64,000 nucleotides of DNA. Origin: Lewinellaceae bacterium. Its GTDB lineage: Bacteria > Bacteroidota > Bacteroidia > Chitinophagales > Saprospiraceae. How positions within the stretch are numbered: position 1 is the stretch's first letter; every line of letters starts with the position of its first letter. Positions 52,024-61,364 of the stretch are shown here, one piece after another. Position numbers and translations under genes: made by a program. Below the pieces are notes generated by a model. It did no database searches. It was not told the origin of the DNA and worked only from the letters and a program-made list of their open reading frames with translations. The stretch is from contig JACJXX010000001.1 in NCBI GenBank assembly GCA_020636435.1, positions 2,063,001 to 2,127,000 on the forward strand, read 5' to 3'.

Positions 52024-55000
52024 ATGCAACCATCATTTTCAGAACCTAGGCCCTATTCAAAATATAATGACCCTAAGTGGCGTAATGTATTTCCTTTGCC
52101 ATTGGCAGATGATTTTTTTGACTTGCTTCAGGATCGCCTTAGCGCCTGCGTAGAAAACGTTTTGTTTGAGGGAGACAATCAATTCACCCTGTTTATTAAT
52201 GCCATCGACAGGAAAAAATTTAAGCGATTCAGAAGGGATAAAAGCCCAGAATTCATTTACGCTGGCCTAACAAAACAACGAGAATTATTGCGAAAAGATA
52301 TTGGCAGATGGAGGGTAAATTCTTTACCTGAGCACAATTTAGTTGATGCCTGGAAAACGCTTGAAGATACCATAATTAGCTTTGACAGATCTGAGGTAAG
52401 TTCAAACTTTTATGATAAAATTCAATCTGGCACTTATCAATTAATCGACACCTGTGAAATTAACACTTTAAAAAACTATTTCAATAAACCGGCAAAGGAC
52501 TATAAAGCTGAACAAGCTGCTGAAAAAGCCATCATAGAAACCTATTTCGATATAGATCAAGATGTTTTTATTTCCGTCCCATTAATAGGATTCGGGGAAA
52601 TTGACGGCATCGTACACATCGTATTCAAAAAAGATTTGATAAAACGACATACGATCCATACCGGCGAAGGGAAAGAAGAATATTTTCCTGAATCGTTAAT
52701 TTGGATTTTGATACGCTCCTTTATTGTAGAATACGATGGCCAGTTCCTGGATTGGGATCAAGTGGGAGAAAATATTGAAAAAATAACTGCTATCTTTGAA
52801 TTCGTACGCCGGACTGTTTTTGAGGGTGATGAGTATTTCGATATAAGAATTACAGCTCAAGGGAGACCAGAAATATTAAAACAATTAAAACTACGCTCTT
52901 ATTATCAAAATCATGCTGAATATTTTAAGAAACGTTTTGACTTAGGTGAAAATATACCCGGCAAAATATACCAGGCTTACATTACCAATGCCGTAACGGC
53001 CATACTCATCGACTCCTATGCACATAATGTAAGCGCACATGCACTCAGTACCCTGGCCTGGTGGTTTTATCGCCGGGCCGATCTGATGCGGGATGAGGAA
53101 CTGGATTGGAGCGCTCTTTTCGAGCATTTGAGCAAAGACCCTCATATTGACCAACCTCTTTTAGGCGACTTTCGCCTAGCCATGAAAGTGCGGGCTGAAA
53201 TGCGTATTGAAGCAAGTGAACACCCGGACAAAGCCGCACTGAAGTGGCAGGCCGAACAAATGGAAAAGGATGTTGTCGCTATTCGCCCGGAGGATGGAAA
53301 GGCCGTGATCCGTTACCCTGGCTCCTTAGCACGGGAAATGATGCGGTTACTGCGCTTCCTCACCGAAAAAGGCGCCTATTGGAGCGGGGTAACCCGCGAT
53401 GTGAATGTAGGTGGAAAGGTGAGCAGCCTGTACAGCATATTATGGTATGATTTTATTAACAATCCGTTCTATCTGGGCACCATCGCCAAAACGGAGGATA
53501 TATTGAACATCAAGATAAGGATCATAATATATGACGACGAGCCGAAAAGCAGGCGGCCTGAGGAAACCCAATACCATAAAAAGCATTATCAAACTGAAAA
53601 CGACGGTATTTTTGCAGAAGTAGACTTATCCAACCCCAGGGAAAACCTGTACACAAAAGACGCCCAAGCCCCTCACAACAGAACACTGAGCGTTTTTGTG
53701 AAAAAAGGCAAAAAATTCGAACATTTCCGAAAACGGCTAAAAGCCATCAAAATATTCTTTCCAGGAGGAGTTGTTGGCCGGCACGCTTTTTATGGTATGA
53801 TTGAAAATGAAATCCGCAATGTTAAACACTATAGCCATGAAGAGTTGCGCGAAATGCAAAAAAAAGGCCTAACCATAGCTATCGGTATTCAGCAGTGCAG
53901 CCTTCATAATACCATAAATCATGAGATCTACCGGATTTCCGTTTGGTTGGATACACCTACCCGCCTGGTCAATGAAATTGGCGACCATCTGATCAACAGA
54001 AAATGGGAAGCCTTAGACGGCGAGATTTTTGATAAAAAAACCTACGCTCCTTTGCTTGGCGGCACCTATCAGGATAAGGTATGTGCGGGCTTCCTGCTCA
54101 ATTGTAATTTTTCCCATGTTCAATCGGGCGACCGCGATCCTGATAGGGATAAAAGCAAAGATTCTGGCCGGGATGCCCGATACTACCCCTGGGTACGTCC
54201 CGCCTGTAGCCAATTAGAGGAAGAAGAGGAACCTAACACCCATATAGATTATAAATTATCCTATAATAATCCACTAAAAAAACGACAAAAGAAAGACCCC
54301 CGATATGGGGACGAAGAAGAGGTTGATACGCCTATTGGATATGCAGGCCTTCCGAAAATCGGTTATATGAAGAAGGTATTTTACGTGTGGCGTGGACAGT
54401 TTATGTTGGAGTGGACGCCCAGATTTGCCGAAAGCACTTCCGCCAATGAAGCTTCATGGGACAACCCTTCCCGCTTCAAAATCGTACACTTGCCGAATGA
54501 CATACCAACCTCTTCTGAGAAAAGCGCGGAAAAGGCACCAAATCCACTACATACTCTTCGGCGAAGAGATGGGGTTGTACGTGCGGTGAAAGGCCCAATA
54601 GCAGGTAATACAGAAGAAGAGCGATATGCAGAGGGTTATAAGCTGTGGCTGAATACTTTGATGAATGGAAAACCATTGTATGCTCAAGTCATCATGAAAG
54701 AAGGCAATCAGCCAGAATATGTGCTCGCGCTGAAAAAAGAACCGGATAGCTTGCGGTTTGTAAAGGAGGTCATTATCGCTAAGCGCCAATTCGACCCGGC
54801 TATTATTGAAGTATTGGCCACCACCGATCAAAAACAGAAAGGCGAATGGGAAGTATTGATCGCACATAGAGAGAATGATACCGGCCTGCCTAATCAACTA
54901 TGTATCCGGTACCGGAATCACGGTATTTATAAATCTCACTTTTTACCACAAAACTCCCCAATACTCAGTGTGGATGACCCTGTAATGATGGAGTTGTTTG

Positions 55001-55545
55001 AAGTACTAGCCACCAAAGTGTGTATTTTTGACAACCGGGTACACCACCGGATGCGGTTGGACAAAGATCAAATGCCAGGCTATCATGCTTTTCTGAGAGA
55101 CAAACTCAAATTGTCGGTCTTCAAAGAAACAACGCCTTCACCTGAAACAAAGCATGCTACCTGGCTTTCAGCTCTTACAGAAGAAGATCTTGACTTTGTG
55201 AAGAACTGCCATTTCTTGGTGATGCACCTTTCCTTCATCGAAAGTATTTTGCCTTCAAAAATCCATGATATAGCAGCCAAAGACAGAAGTAATGTCGGTT
55301 TATTTATCAAGGAATACATCATGCCTTTGGTTGGCAGGCGGGATAATTTTTTCTTCGTCGTTACAACTGGCAGAGGGCGCAACGAATGGTGGACCTCTTT
55401 GGATGAGGAGGAATACAAAGACTATTCTACATTCACTATTTTCCGTGCCATCGAATCCTTGCTGACCGCCATCGAGAACAGTGTGGGAATGAAGGACGAT
55501 ATTGAACTTAAATACCGCATTGTAAAAATCCTGTACGGCTCTTAG
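52024..55545 (+). CDS. Large protein with histidine-kinase/GHKL-like motifs
   Basis: An 1173-residue cytoplasmic protein without membrane spans. Two places resemble divergent sensor kinases: DSYAHNVSAHALSTLAWWF (330-348), like a dimerisation helix with His334 or His339, and GRHAFYGMIENEIRNVKHYS (585-604), like the GHKL N-box with Asn595. The stretch GGTYQDKVCAGFLLN (679-693) takes the place of the later glycine boxes and is followed by an Asp/Arg-rich insert. The rest of the protein (1-320 and 740-1173) shows no known domain. Since a response regulator and a receiver-TIR protein follow, it may be their kinase. The assignment is by motif memory and needs a structure or profile search. Confidence 0.5.
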   Translation: MQPSFSEPRPYSKYNDPKWRNVFPLPLADDFFDLLQDRLSACVENVLFEGDNQFTLFINAIDRKKFKRFRRDKSPEFIYAGLTKQRELLRKDIGRWRVNSLPEHNLVDAWKTLEDTIISFDRSEVSSNFYDKIQSGTYQLIDTCEINTLKNYFNKPAKDYKAEQAAEKAIIETYFDIDQDVFISVPLIGFGEIDGIVHIVFKKDLIKRHTIHTGEGKEEYFPESLIWILIRSFIVEYDGQFLDWDQVGENIEKITAIFEFVRRTVFEGDEYFDIRITAQGRPEILKQLKLRSYYQNHAEYFKKRFDLGENIPGKIYQAYITNAVTAILIDSYAHNVSAHALSTLAWWFYRRADLMRDEELDWSALFEHLSKDPHIDQPLLGDFRLAMKVRAEMRIEASEHPDKAALKWQAEQMEKDVVAIRPEDGKAVIRYPGSLAREMMRLLRFLTEKGAYWSGVTRDVNVGGKVSSLYSILWYDFINNPFYLGTIAKTEDILNIKIRIIIYDDEPKSRRPEETQYHKKHYQTENDGIFAEVDLSNPRENLYTKDAQAPHNRTLSVFVKKGKKFEHFRKRLKAIKIFFPGGVVGRHAFYGMIENEIRNVKHYSHEELREMQKKGLTIAIGIQQCSLHNTINHEIYRISVWLDTPTRLVNEIGDHLINRKWEALDGEIFDKKTYAPLLGGTYQDKVCAGFLLNCNFSHVQSGDRDPDRDKSKDSGRDARYYPWVRPACSQLEEEEEPNTHIDYKLSYNNPLKKRQKKDPRYGDEEEVDTPIGYAGLPKIGYMKKVFYVWRGQFMLEWTPRFAESTSANEASWDNPSRFKIVHLPNDIPTSSEKSAEKAPNPLHTLRRRDGVVRAVKGPIAGNTEEERYAEGYKLWLNTLMNGKPLYAQVIMKEGNQPEYVLALKKEPDSLRFVKEVIIAKRQFDPAIIEVLATTDQKQKGEWEVLIAHRENDTGLPNQLCIRYRNHGIYKSHFLPQNSPILSVDDPVMMELFEVLATKVCIFDNRVHHRMRLDKDQMPGYHAFLRDKLKLSVFKETTPSPETKHATWLSALTEEDLDFVKNCHFLVMHLSFIESILPSKIHDIAAKDRSNVGLFIKEYIMPLVGRRDNFFFVVTTGRGRNEWWTSLDEEEYKDYSTFTIFRAIESLLTAIENSVGMKDDIELKYRIVKILYGS

Positions 55546-55559
55546 AACCCTGTATGCTT

Positions 55560-56435
55560 ATGATTGACAAAACCAAACGCATCATTATTGTGGCCTGGAA
55601 CTGGAACGATGCCCTGGAGTCCGAGACCTTGAATGGGAAAAATAACAAATGGCAGACTGAGGCAGGAGATTGCCTGATACAATTGGATATTAGGGAAAAG
55701 AGGAACTGGCCTGTTATTTGGAATACAACTACTGAATATAAAGGAAGCAAAATAATGGTGTTTCTACACAATAATCATCCCAATCACCTGAACCAAGAGG
55801 CGCACCAGCAAACATCAAAAGCCTTTCAAAAGGTATCGGCCTCATTCAGAGCAATTTTATTTTCCGGCGGCCATGAACCCATTTATTGCGCACACAACGA
55901 ATTGGGTATTTTAGGCATTAATGGCAGTTTCCCGTTTCGGCCCAAGATTTTGCCAAGCAAGGAAGTCGTCAACGAGTCCGATTTCATTCTTGATGAACCG
56001 AATAAACGCATCAACCAAAAGCACTTTGACTTCATTTGGAATTTTTATTGGCACGGGCGCCGCAACCGGATATTAGAATTGAGCGAAGAGTTGCGCATTT
56101 GGTCTTTCGGCTACTCCGTGCAGGCTTCCGGCAAAAAAAAAGGTATGCAGGAATATCTCCAACAACATACTTTACTATGGGATCATCTTGCATTATTCAC
56201 CGGCAGTACTGACGGAAAAGGCCATGCCGGCGAATATGATATGCAGCCTTACCTCACCTATCTAAATGCCAAAGGGTGTGTGAAAGCGGCAGAGCGCCTA
56301 ATCAAAACACAAGGAAAAATAAAAGACTTACTTGCCTCTGCTCCCGGTACTGATGCAGAAGTGGAAAAAACCCTGAGTAAGGTTTATACAGAATTAGTAA
56401 ATTTGTTTGAATTGCTACCCGAAGACACCCTGTGA
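55560..56435 (+). CDS. Hypothetical protein in TIR operon (1)
   Basis: A 291-residue protein of unknown family, starting MIDKTKRIIIVAWNWNDALE; ATG 55560 is used, and 55554 would add two residues. Its N-terminal about 120 residues are alpha/beta (KGSKIMVFLHNNHPNH, FRAILFSGGHEPIY, LGILGINGSFPF), the remainder helical with many Trp and His. It follows the kinase-like gene by 14 bp and overlaps the next gene by one base (TGATG). These links show it is part of the same system. Confidence 0.65.
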   Translation: MIDKTKRIIIVAWNWNDALESETLNGKNNKWQTEAGDCLIQLDIREKRNWPVIWNTTTEYKGSKIMVFLHNNHPNHLNQEAHQQTSKAFQKVSASFRAILFSGGHEPIYCAHNELGILGINGSFPFRPKILPSKEVVNESDFILDEPNKRINQKHFDFIWNFYWHGRRNRILELSEELRIWSFGYSVQASGKKKGMQEYLQQHTLLWDHLALFTGSTDGKGHAGEYDMQPYLTYLNAKGCVKAAERLIKTQGKIKDLLASAPGTDAEVEKTLSKVYTELVNLFELLPEDTL

Positions 56436-57199
56436 TGGCCGATGCCTACATTTTCCCTGCCGATACGCCTGTTTCGGAAGCCCGGAAGGAATGGTTCCGA
56501 TCTTTTGGCTTTGAACTGAAGCCATGGCCTGGCACAATGGTGGCACCAAGAGCACAAGCTATCTTAATAGCAGTGCCGGTAAGATGCAGCAACCGGCAGT
56601 TTGTGCTCCCGGAAGGGGTGTGGAAGCTCTACCTGACAAAGATAAACCCTATGGTGCGACTAATTCAGATTGGGCTTCGGTATGATCAAGTCGGACCCAA
56701 TTATATGCATTGGTTCAACCCACCGGAAGATTTCAGAGCGTTTTGGGAGAAATCGAAGCCGGTAAGCGAACTGACTTTTTCTTTTCCCATGGGTTTTATT
56801 ACCCTGGAAACTTTATGGAAGCGTTTTTGGGACGGCCATGATAAAGGCGGCTTTTACCACTACTTTGTACAAGCCAAAATGCCGGTCCAGGTTGCCTTAG
56901 ACAATCTCAGCGCCAAACCTGAAAACGTAGAATCCGAAAAATCCTTTTTACGAAACATCGGCCTTGCCGGATACCTGCAAGATTGCCAAAAGCAATGGGG
57001 CCAATATCAGCCTTACTGGGAAGCGTCCCCTTTCACTAAGGAGATGGCCTTATTACAAACCAAGCTTAAGCAGTTCGAACTGGATTTATCTGGGCAAGAT
57101 AATTGCCCCTCATTTTTGGAAAAACTATCCAGCTTGCAGGAAAATATTACTTCCATAACAAGTATTGTTGATAGCGTCGCCCCATACTTTAAAACTTGA
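56435..57199 (+). CDS. Hypothetical protein in TIR operon (2)
   Basis: A 254-residue protein of unknown family. The ATG at 56435 overlaps the upstream TGA, so translation is coupled. The first half has beta strands with Pro/Trp-rich turns (FGFELKPWPGTMVAPRAQAILIAVPVRC), the second half is helical with a coiled-coil-like end (LLQTKLKQFELDL). No catalytic pattern is evident. It ends six bases before the response-regulator ATG. Confidence 0.65.
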   Translation: MADAYIFPADTPVSEARKEWFRSFGFELKPWPGTMVAPRAQAILIAVPVRCSNRQFVLPEGVWKLYLTKINPMVRLIQIGLRYDQVGPNYMHWFNPPEDFRAFWEKSKPVSELTFSFPMGFITLETLWKRFWDGHDKGGFYHYFVQAKMPVQVALDNLSAKPENVESEKSFLRNIGLAGYLQDCQKQWGQYQPYWEASPFTKEMALLQTKLKQFELDLSGQDNCPSFLEKLSSLQENITSITSIVDSVAPYFKT

Positions 57200-57204
57200 G
57201 AGGC

Positions 57205-58704
57205 ATGGAAAACAGGACCAATTTTCGGATTTTAATTGTCGATGACGAACTTTTGTTCCATCAAACAATTCGCCATGCATTTCAAGAAAATTACGAATTT
57301 GAAGGTGCCGTTTCCGTAGAAAAAATGTGGGGCAAGCTCAAACAAGATCAACATTTTGACCTCCTTCTTTTAGACCTGCGATTGGAAGGAACGGAGGAAA
57401 ACATCGGGCTGGAATTGATTCCTAAACTCAAGGAAAAATACCCAAGCATACCTGTCATAGTTGCCACCAAAGAAAGCGACTCCGGCGCCATAATAGCCGC
57501 TATGGAAGCCGGCGCCAAGAGTTACCTCATCAAAGGCGATTATAACAAGGCGAAGTGGGATCAGAAATTCCAGGAGTTCATTAACATGCAAAAATCTCAG
57601 CAACTGGCCGTTGAAAATAAAGAACTGAAAAAAGAAATAAAGCGCATGTCCGAGCAGGAAGAGGATGAAAAATACAAGTTTGTAGGCCAATCGAAGAAGG
57701 TATTGGAAATAAAAACTTTGCTGGCAGGTTTGGCAAAGGAACCCAATGCAACAGTACTACTTACGGGAGAAACCGGCGTGGGAAAAGAGGTCGCTGCACG
57801 GTACATGCATAAAAAAGGGCCCCGCGCACGGAAGCCCTTTATCGCCGTAAATCTCTCTGCTATTCCGGAGACTATGCTCGAAAACGAGTTGTTCGGCCAT
57901 GAAAAAGGGGCTTTTTCCGATGCGAAAACGGCACAAAAGGGTTATTTTCATCAAGCTGACGGCGGGATCATCTTATTGGACGAAATAGGCCATATTTCCC
58001 GAAAAGTCCAGGATAAACTAATGCGTTTTTTAGAGGACCGAACCATTTTTCCGCTCGGGTCCGGTAAAACTATTGAATTGGATGTGCAGCTTATTACGTC
58101 CACCAACCTCAACCTCGCAGAGGAAGTTTCTAGCGGCCGTTTTCGCGACGACTTGTACCAGCGCCTAAAAATGGTCGTTATCGAGCTACCCCCGCTTCGC
58201 CACCGCAAAGAAGATATTACCCTCATCCTGGAACATTACATGCGCTTACAAACCGTTTCTCCCTTCGACCTGATGACACCAGAAGTAGTAGAACATCTAT
58301 TGGGATTCCACTGGCCAGGAAACATTCGGGAACTGCGGAATACGGTGGACTATATGCTCCTCCGGAAAAGAATCTTCAATAAACCAAACATAGACCTGGA
58401 CTGCCTACCGGAAGATGTGAGAAAAGCCCCCCCTCCTGTAAAAACAGAACAAAAGCAAGAGGTAAATGCTACCGAACCCAACTTCAATAGCAAAAAAGAG
58501 GAAGACGCCTATCTGGACCTTCTCAAAATAGAAGCCGCCCTGCGCCAAACCGGAGCCAATAAAGGTGCTTCTGCTGATATGCTTGGCTATAAAGGCACGG
58601 ACCATATGCGCTCCCGCATTCGAACCTGCATTTCTACCTTTAATGGCTCTGTTGATCAATTTCCTCTTATTCAACAGCATTATGCTTCCATTTTAAGCAA
58701 ATAG
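57205..58704 (+). CDS. NtrC-type sigma-54 response regulator with degenerate GAFTGA
   Basis: A 499-residue regulator. Receiver domain 1-125: ILIVDDE (Asp13-Asp14), LLLLDLRL with phospho-acceptor Asp57, and Lys110. AAA+ domain about 158-400: GETGVGKE (Walker A, 188-195), GHEKGAFSDA (232-241), IILLDEIG (Walker B), GRFRDDLYQRL (arginine finger). A Fis-like HTH follows (ALRQTGANKGASADMLGYKGT, 445-470). The sigma-54 contact loop GAFTGA is GAFSDA here, so its Thr and Gly are replaced; contact may be altered. Start ATG 57205 lies just after the upstream stop. The operon has its own sigma-54 promoter, so autoregulation is likely. Confidence 0.92.
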   Translation: MENRTNFRILIVDDELLFHQTIRHAFQENYEFEGAVSVEKMWGKLKQDQHFDLLLLDLRLEGTEENIGLELIPKLKEKYPSIPVIVATKESDSGAIIAAMEAGAKSYLIKGDYNKAKWDQKFQEFINMQKSQQLAVENKELKKEIKRMSEQEEDEKYKFVGQSKKVLEIKTLLAGLAKEPNATVLLTGETGVGKEVAARYMHKKGPRARKPFIAVNLSAIPETMLENELFGHEKGAFSDAKTAQKGYFHQADGGIILLDEIGHISRKVQDKLMRFLEDRTIFPLGSGKTIELDVQLITSTNLNLAEEVSSGRFRDDLYQRLKMVVIELPPLRHRKEDITLILEHYMRLQTVSPFDLMTPEVVEHLLGFHWPGNIRELRNTVDYMLLRKRIFNKPNIDLDCLPEDVRKAPPPVKTEQKQEVNATEPNFNSKKEEDAYLDLLKIEAALRQTGANKGASADMLGYKGTDHMRSRIRTCISTFNGSVDQFPLIQQHYASILSK

Positions 58705-58730
58705 AGCAGCCCCCAAACCACCCTTCGCCT

Positions 58731-61364
58731 ATGAACCAATACCAACTTCAATATTTTACTGCCGACAGCAGTGGCAGAATAGTCCGGTTAGGCTTTGAGC
58801 CCGATGAGCCTTCCACATTGGGCTGGAGTGCTTTATACCGCAGGATTTGCGCCATTGTGAGTTCTGACGACGAGCTAAAAAGCCAGCTTGTGCCATTTCT
58901 TCAAAGTGATCAAGCCGGGCGAACAATTCAGATATTGTTTGTCAAAAACAGCCACCTTGGCAATAGAATATTTTACTATAATTTGTGCCGCCACGGTAAG
59001 CTCCGCAGAGTAGAATCGCCTTTGGGGTCGAAGGAAATGTCGCTGCCCGAAATGACACAGTGCCCCATCATTACTATCGGCCTGTATGACATCATGTCTA
59101 TTTATGAGGAATCCCCTGGCCTGGATTTTGAACCCGATACCGAAATCATCGACTGGAAAAAACAGAGGATAGAGAATAAGCTGCTCTATAAAATCAACTT
59201 AGACCATCGGGTAAAATTTCTCGATTCTTCCATTTGGCAGCGATATATCCCATTATACACTACTGTGGAACAAGTTGGAGAAACCAAGTTTGACCCACCG
59301 GAGTTATCCTGTTCTTTTGATAAGCGAATGGCGGCCTTACTAAAAAAGATCATTGGATATTACGAATTGGGGCTTTACGAATCTGTGGCAGCGGTAACAA
59401 CTCTTGAATTCAACTGCCGGATGCTGCTCAACAGTTTCATACAAAAGGCAGGCGACCGGGGGCATCACGAAACTGTCACCCCCTTCAAGTTCCATTCAGA
59501 AACCGTCATGGAGCAAAAATGTGAACGATTGATCCAATTTTTTGAAAAAGAACGTGAAAGTGGAAAAAAACTGTCTGATCTTCGCTGGAATATGCTGATG
59601 GTGGACGACCACTCCGATACGCCACTGTCCTCCATTAAAGGTTCTAAGCAGGTAAATAGCAACAGCCATCTAAGCAATAAAAAATCTATCATTGGAAAAT
59701 TATTGACAGCTACAGGCAAGGCCGGCAACAGTCGCCTGAATATTGAGGCCACCGGCATTACAAGCAGCGATAAAGAAATTATTTCGCAAGGAGTCAAAAA
59801 ACTGAAGGAAACCAGTTATGATATCATTTTGCTGGACTACCTGCTGGGGCAAAGCGAGAGCAATCCCAAATTGAAAGCATACGGTCACGAGTTTCTCTTA
59901 GAAATGGCTACAGGATCTGATCGGAAGTTATTGCATCGGGGGCCAATGGGACGCTTTTGGGTTTTCCCAATTTCTTCTTTCCCTCATGCCTTTACCGATA
60001 AGCTGCACCAACTTAACATAGATGGGTCTAACCGGCGTTGGTATATTGCTTACGGCGGAGATCCCATCACCACTCCGGAACTATTCCGGACCAATTTTTA
60101 CCGGCTTATATTACGGCAGATCACAGAGTATTATTTGCATGAAGCGGCGTTGACGAGGTGGCCAAGCCAATTTATGGGAATCAAGGATAAGGATGTATGG
60201 CGCAAAGCCGTAGAGTCGCAAATTCATATAGAACAACAAAAACTAAAACTCCTGGCCAATCATCGGGAGAATTCGCCTTTCATGGAGGAAATGGAAAAGT
60301 TCCTCGAAAAGCAGGCTCAATACCTTGCTTTTTGGAAAAATCTGGAGGAATGGCTGAAAAAAGTTGAGCAATATAAACGAGGAAATTCACCGGCCGAGTT
60401 GATCACCGGCCTTCACGTTCTTCACCAATCCCATTCCGGTTTCGAGTCCGTGTGTAAAAGCCTGGAAGAACAACTGTTGGCATTTACCTATAATGCAGAA
60501 ACAAGCTTATTAGAACGGGCTATTCACGCCAAAACAAATAACTATACGCAAGTAGATTTCAATGATGAACCTCTTTTTCATTTTCCAGGTGAATTGCCAA
60601 AAGTCTTCTCCGGGCTGAAAGACCTAAATGTATCTGGATGTAAACTTTCCGGGCTCCCAGTCTCTATTGCCGGCTTGCTTAAGCTGAGGACGTTGAATTT
60701 AAGCAACAACTCTAACCTCATGCATATTCCGGCATCTGATATGTTGGCCCATTGTGTTGAACTTCGGCAATTGAACCTCAGAGGAACGCACATTGGACAG
60801 GTACTTGTTGAAAAAAACATTGAGCCTTTTGCCAATAGCAGGCCAGAAGTATTAAATCTTTTAAAAGCCGTTCAAGAGCACTGTTCGATGCTGAATTCTG
60901 AGGAAGAAAAGGGAAATACAATTTTTATTTCCTATGCAAGAGAAGCTTCAATCATGAAATCCCGCCTTGTTACCCATCTTGTTCCTCTGAGAAGAATGGG
61001 ATTAGTAACCATCTGGGACGACGGCGAAACTATTCCCGGACAGGAATGGAATGCAGAAATAAAGAAAAACCTGCTTTCCGCCCAAATCATATTGCTCCTT
61101 ATCGATGCTGATTTTATGGCTTCGAATTACATTTGGGAGGTGGAAATTCCCTTAGCCCAGGAGCGGCATGAACAAAAGAAGTGTAAAATAATTCCCATTT
61201 ATGTTAATCATATCTATTCAGGGGTTCTAACGTTAAAAAAATATCAGAGCCTTCCCATGGGCCCGGAAGAACCTATCACTTCATTTTCCAATCAAGATCG
61301 AGCATGGTCTTTAGTCGCCGCCGGCGTGATGAGGGTCGTAATGAGTTTACACGATAAATCATAA
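58731..61364 (+). CDS. Receiver-LRR-TIR fusion protein
   Basis: An 877-residue cytoplasmic protein, last gene of the operon. Residues 1-280 are of unknown fold. About 285-440 resemble a receiver domain: WNMLMVDDHSD (Asp292-293), a long insert, then YDIILLDYLLG with Asp369 as likely phospho-acceptor, but the usual Lys is not clear. 440-600 is helical. About 605-700 has leucine-rich repeats (LKDLNVSGCKLSGLP, LRTLNLSNNSNL). About 729-830 is a TIR domain: IFISYAREAS, VTIWDDGETIPGQEW, IILLLIDADFMASNYIWEVEIPLA (catalytic-type Glu803/805). Bacterial TIR domains of this type often cleave NAD or make cyclic ADP-ribose signals. A phosphorylation-gated TIR effector is the simplest reading. Confidence 0.82.
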   Translation: MNQYQLQYFTADSSGRIVRLGFEPDEPSTLGWSALYRRICAIVSSDDELKSQLVPFLQSDQAGRTIQILFVKNSHLGNRIFYYNLCRHGKLRRVESPLGSKEMSLPEMTQCPIITIGLYDIMSIYEESPGLDFEPDTEIIDWKKQRIENKLLYKINLDHRVKFLDSSIWQRYIPLYTTVEQVGETKFDPPELSCSFDKRMAALLKKIIGYYELGLYESVAAVTTLEFNCRMLLNSFIQKAGDRGHHETVTPFKFHSETVMEQKCERLIQFFEKERESGKKLSDLRWNMLMVDDHSDTPLSSIKGSKQVNSNSHLSNKKSIIGKLLTATGKAGNSRLNIEATGITSSDKEIISQGVKKLKETSYDIILLDYLLGQSESNPKLKAYGHEFLLEMATGSDRKLLHRGPMGRFWVFPISSFPHAFTDKLHQLNIDGSNRRWYIAYGGDPITTPELFRTNFYRLILRQITEYYLHEAALTRWPSQFMGIKDKDVWRKAVESQIHIEQQKLKLLANHRENSPFMEEMEKFLEKQAQYLAFWKNLEEWLKKVEQYKRGNSPAELITGLHVLHQSHSGFESVCKSLEEQLLAFTYNAETSLLERAIHAKTNNYTQVDFNDEPLFHFPGELPKVFSGLKDLNVSGCKLSGLPVSIAGLLKLRTLNLSNNSNLMHIPASDMLAHCVELRQLNLRGTHIGQVLVEKNIEPFANSRPEVLNLLKAVQEHCSMLNSEEEKGNTIFISYAREASIMKSRLVTHLVPLRRMGLVTIWDDGETIPGQEWNAEIKKNLLSAQIILLLIDADFMASNYIWEVEIPLAQERHEQKKCKIIPIYVNHIYSGVLTLKKYQSLPMGPEEPITSFSNQDRAWSLVAAGVMRVVMSLHDKS

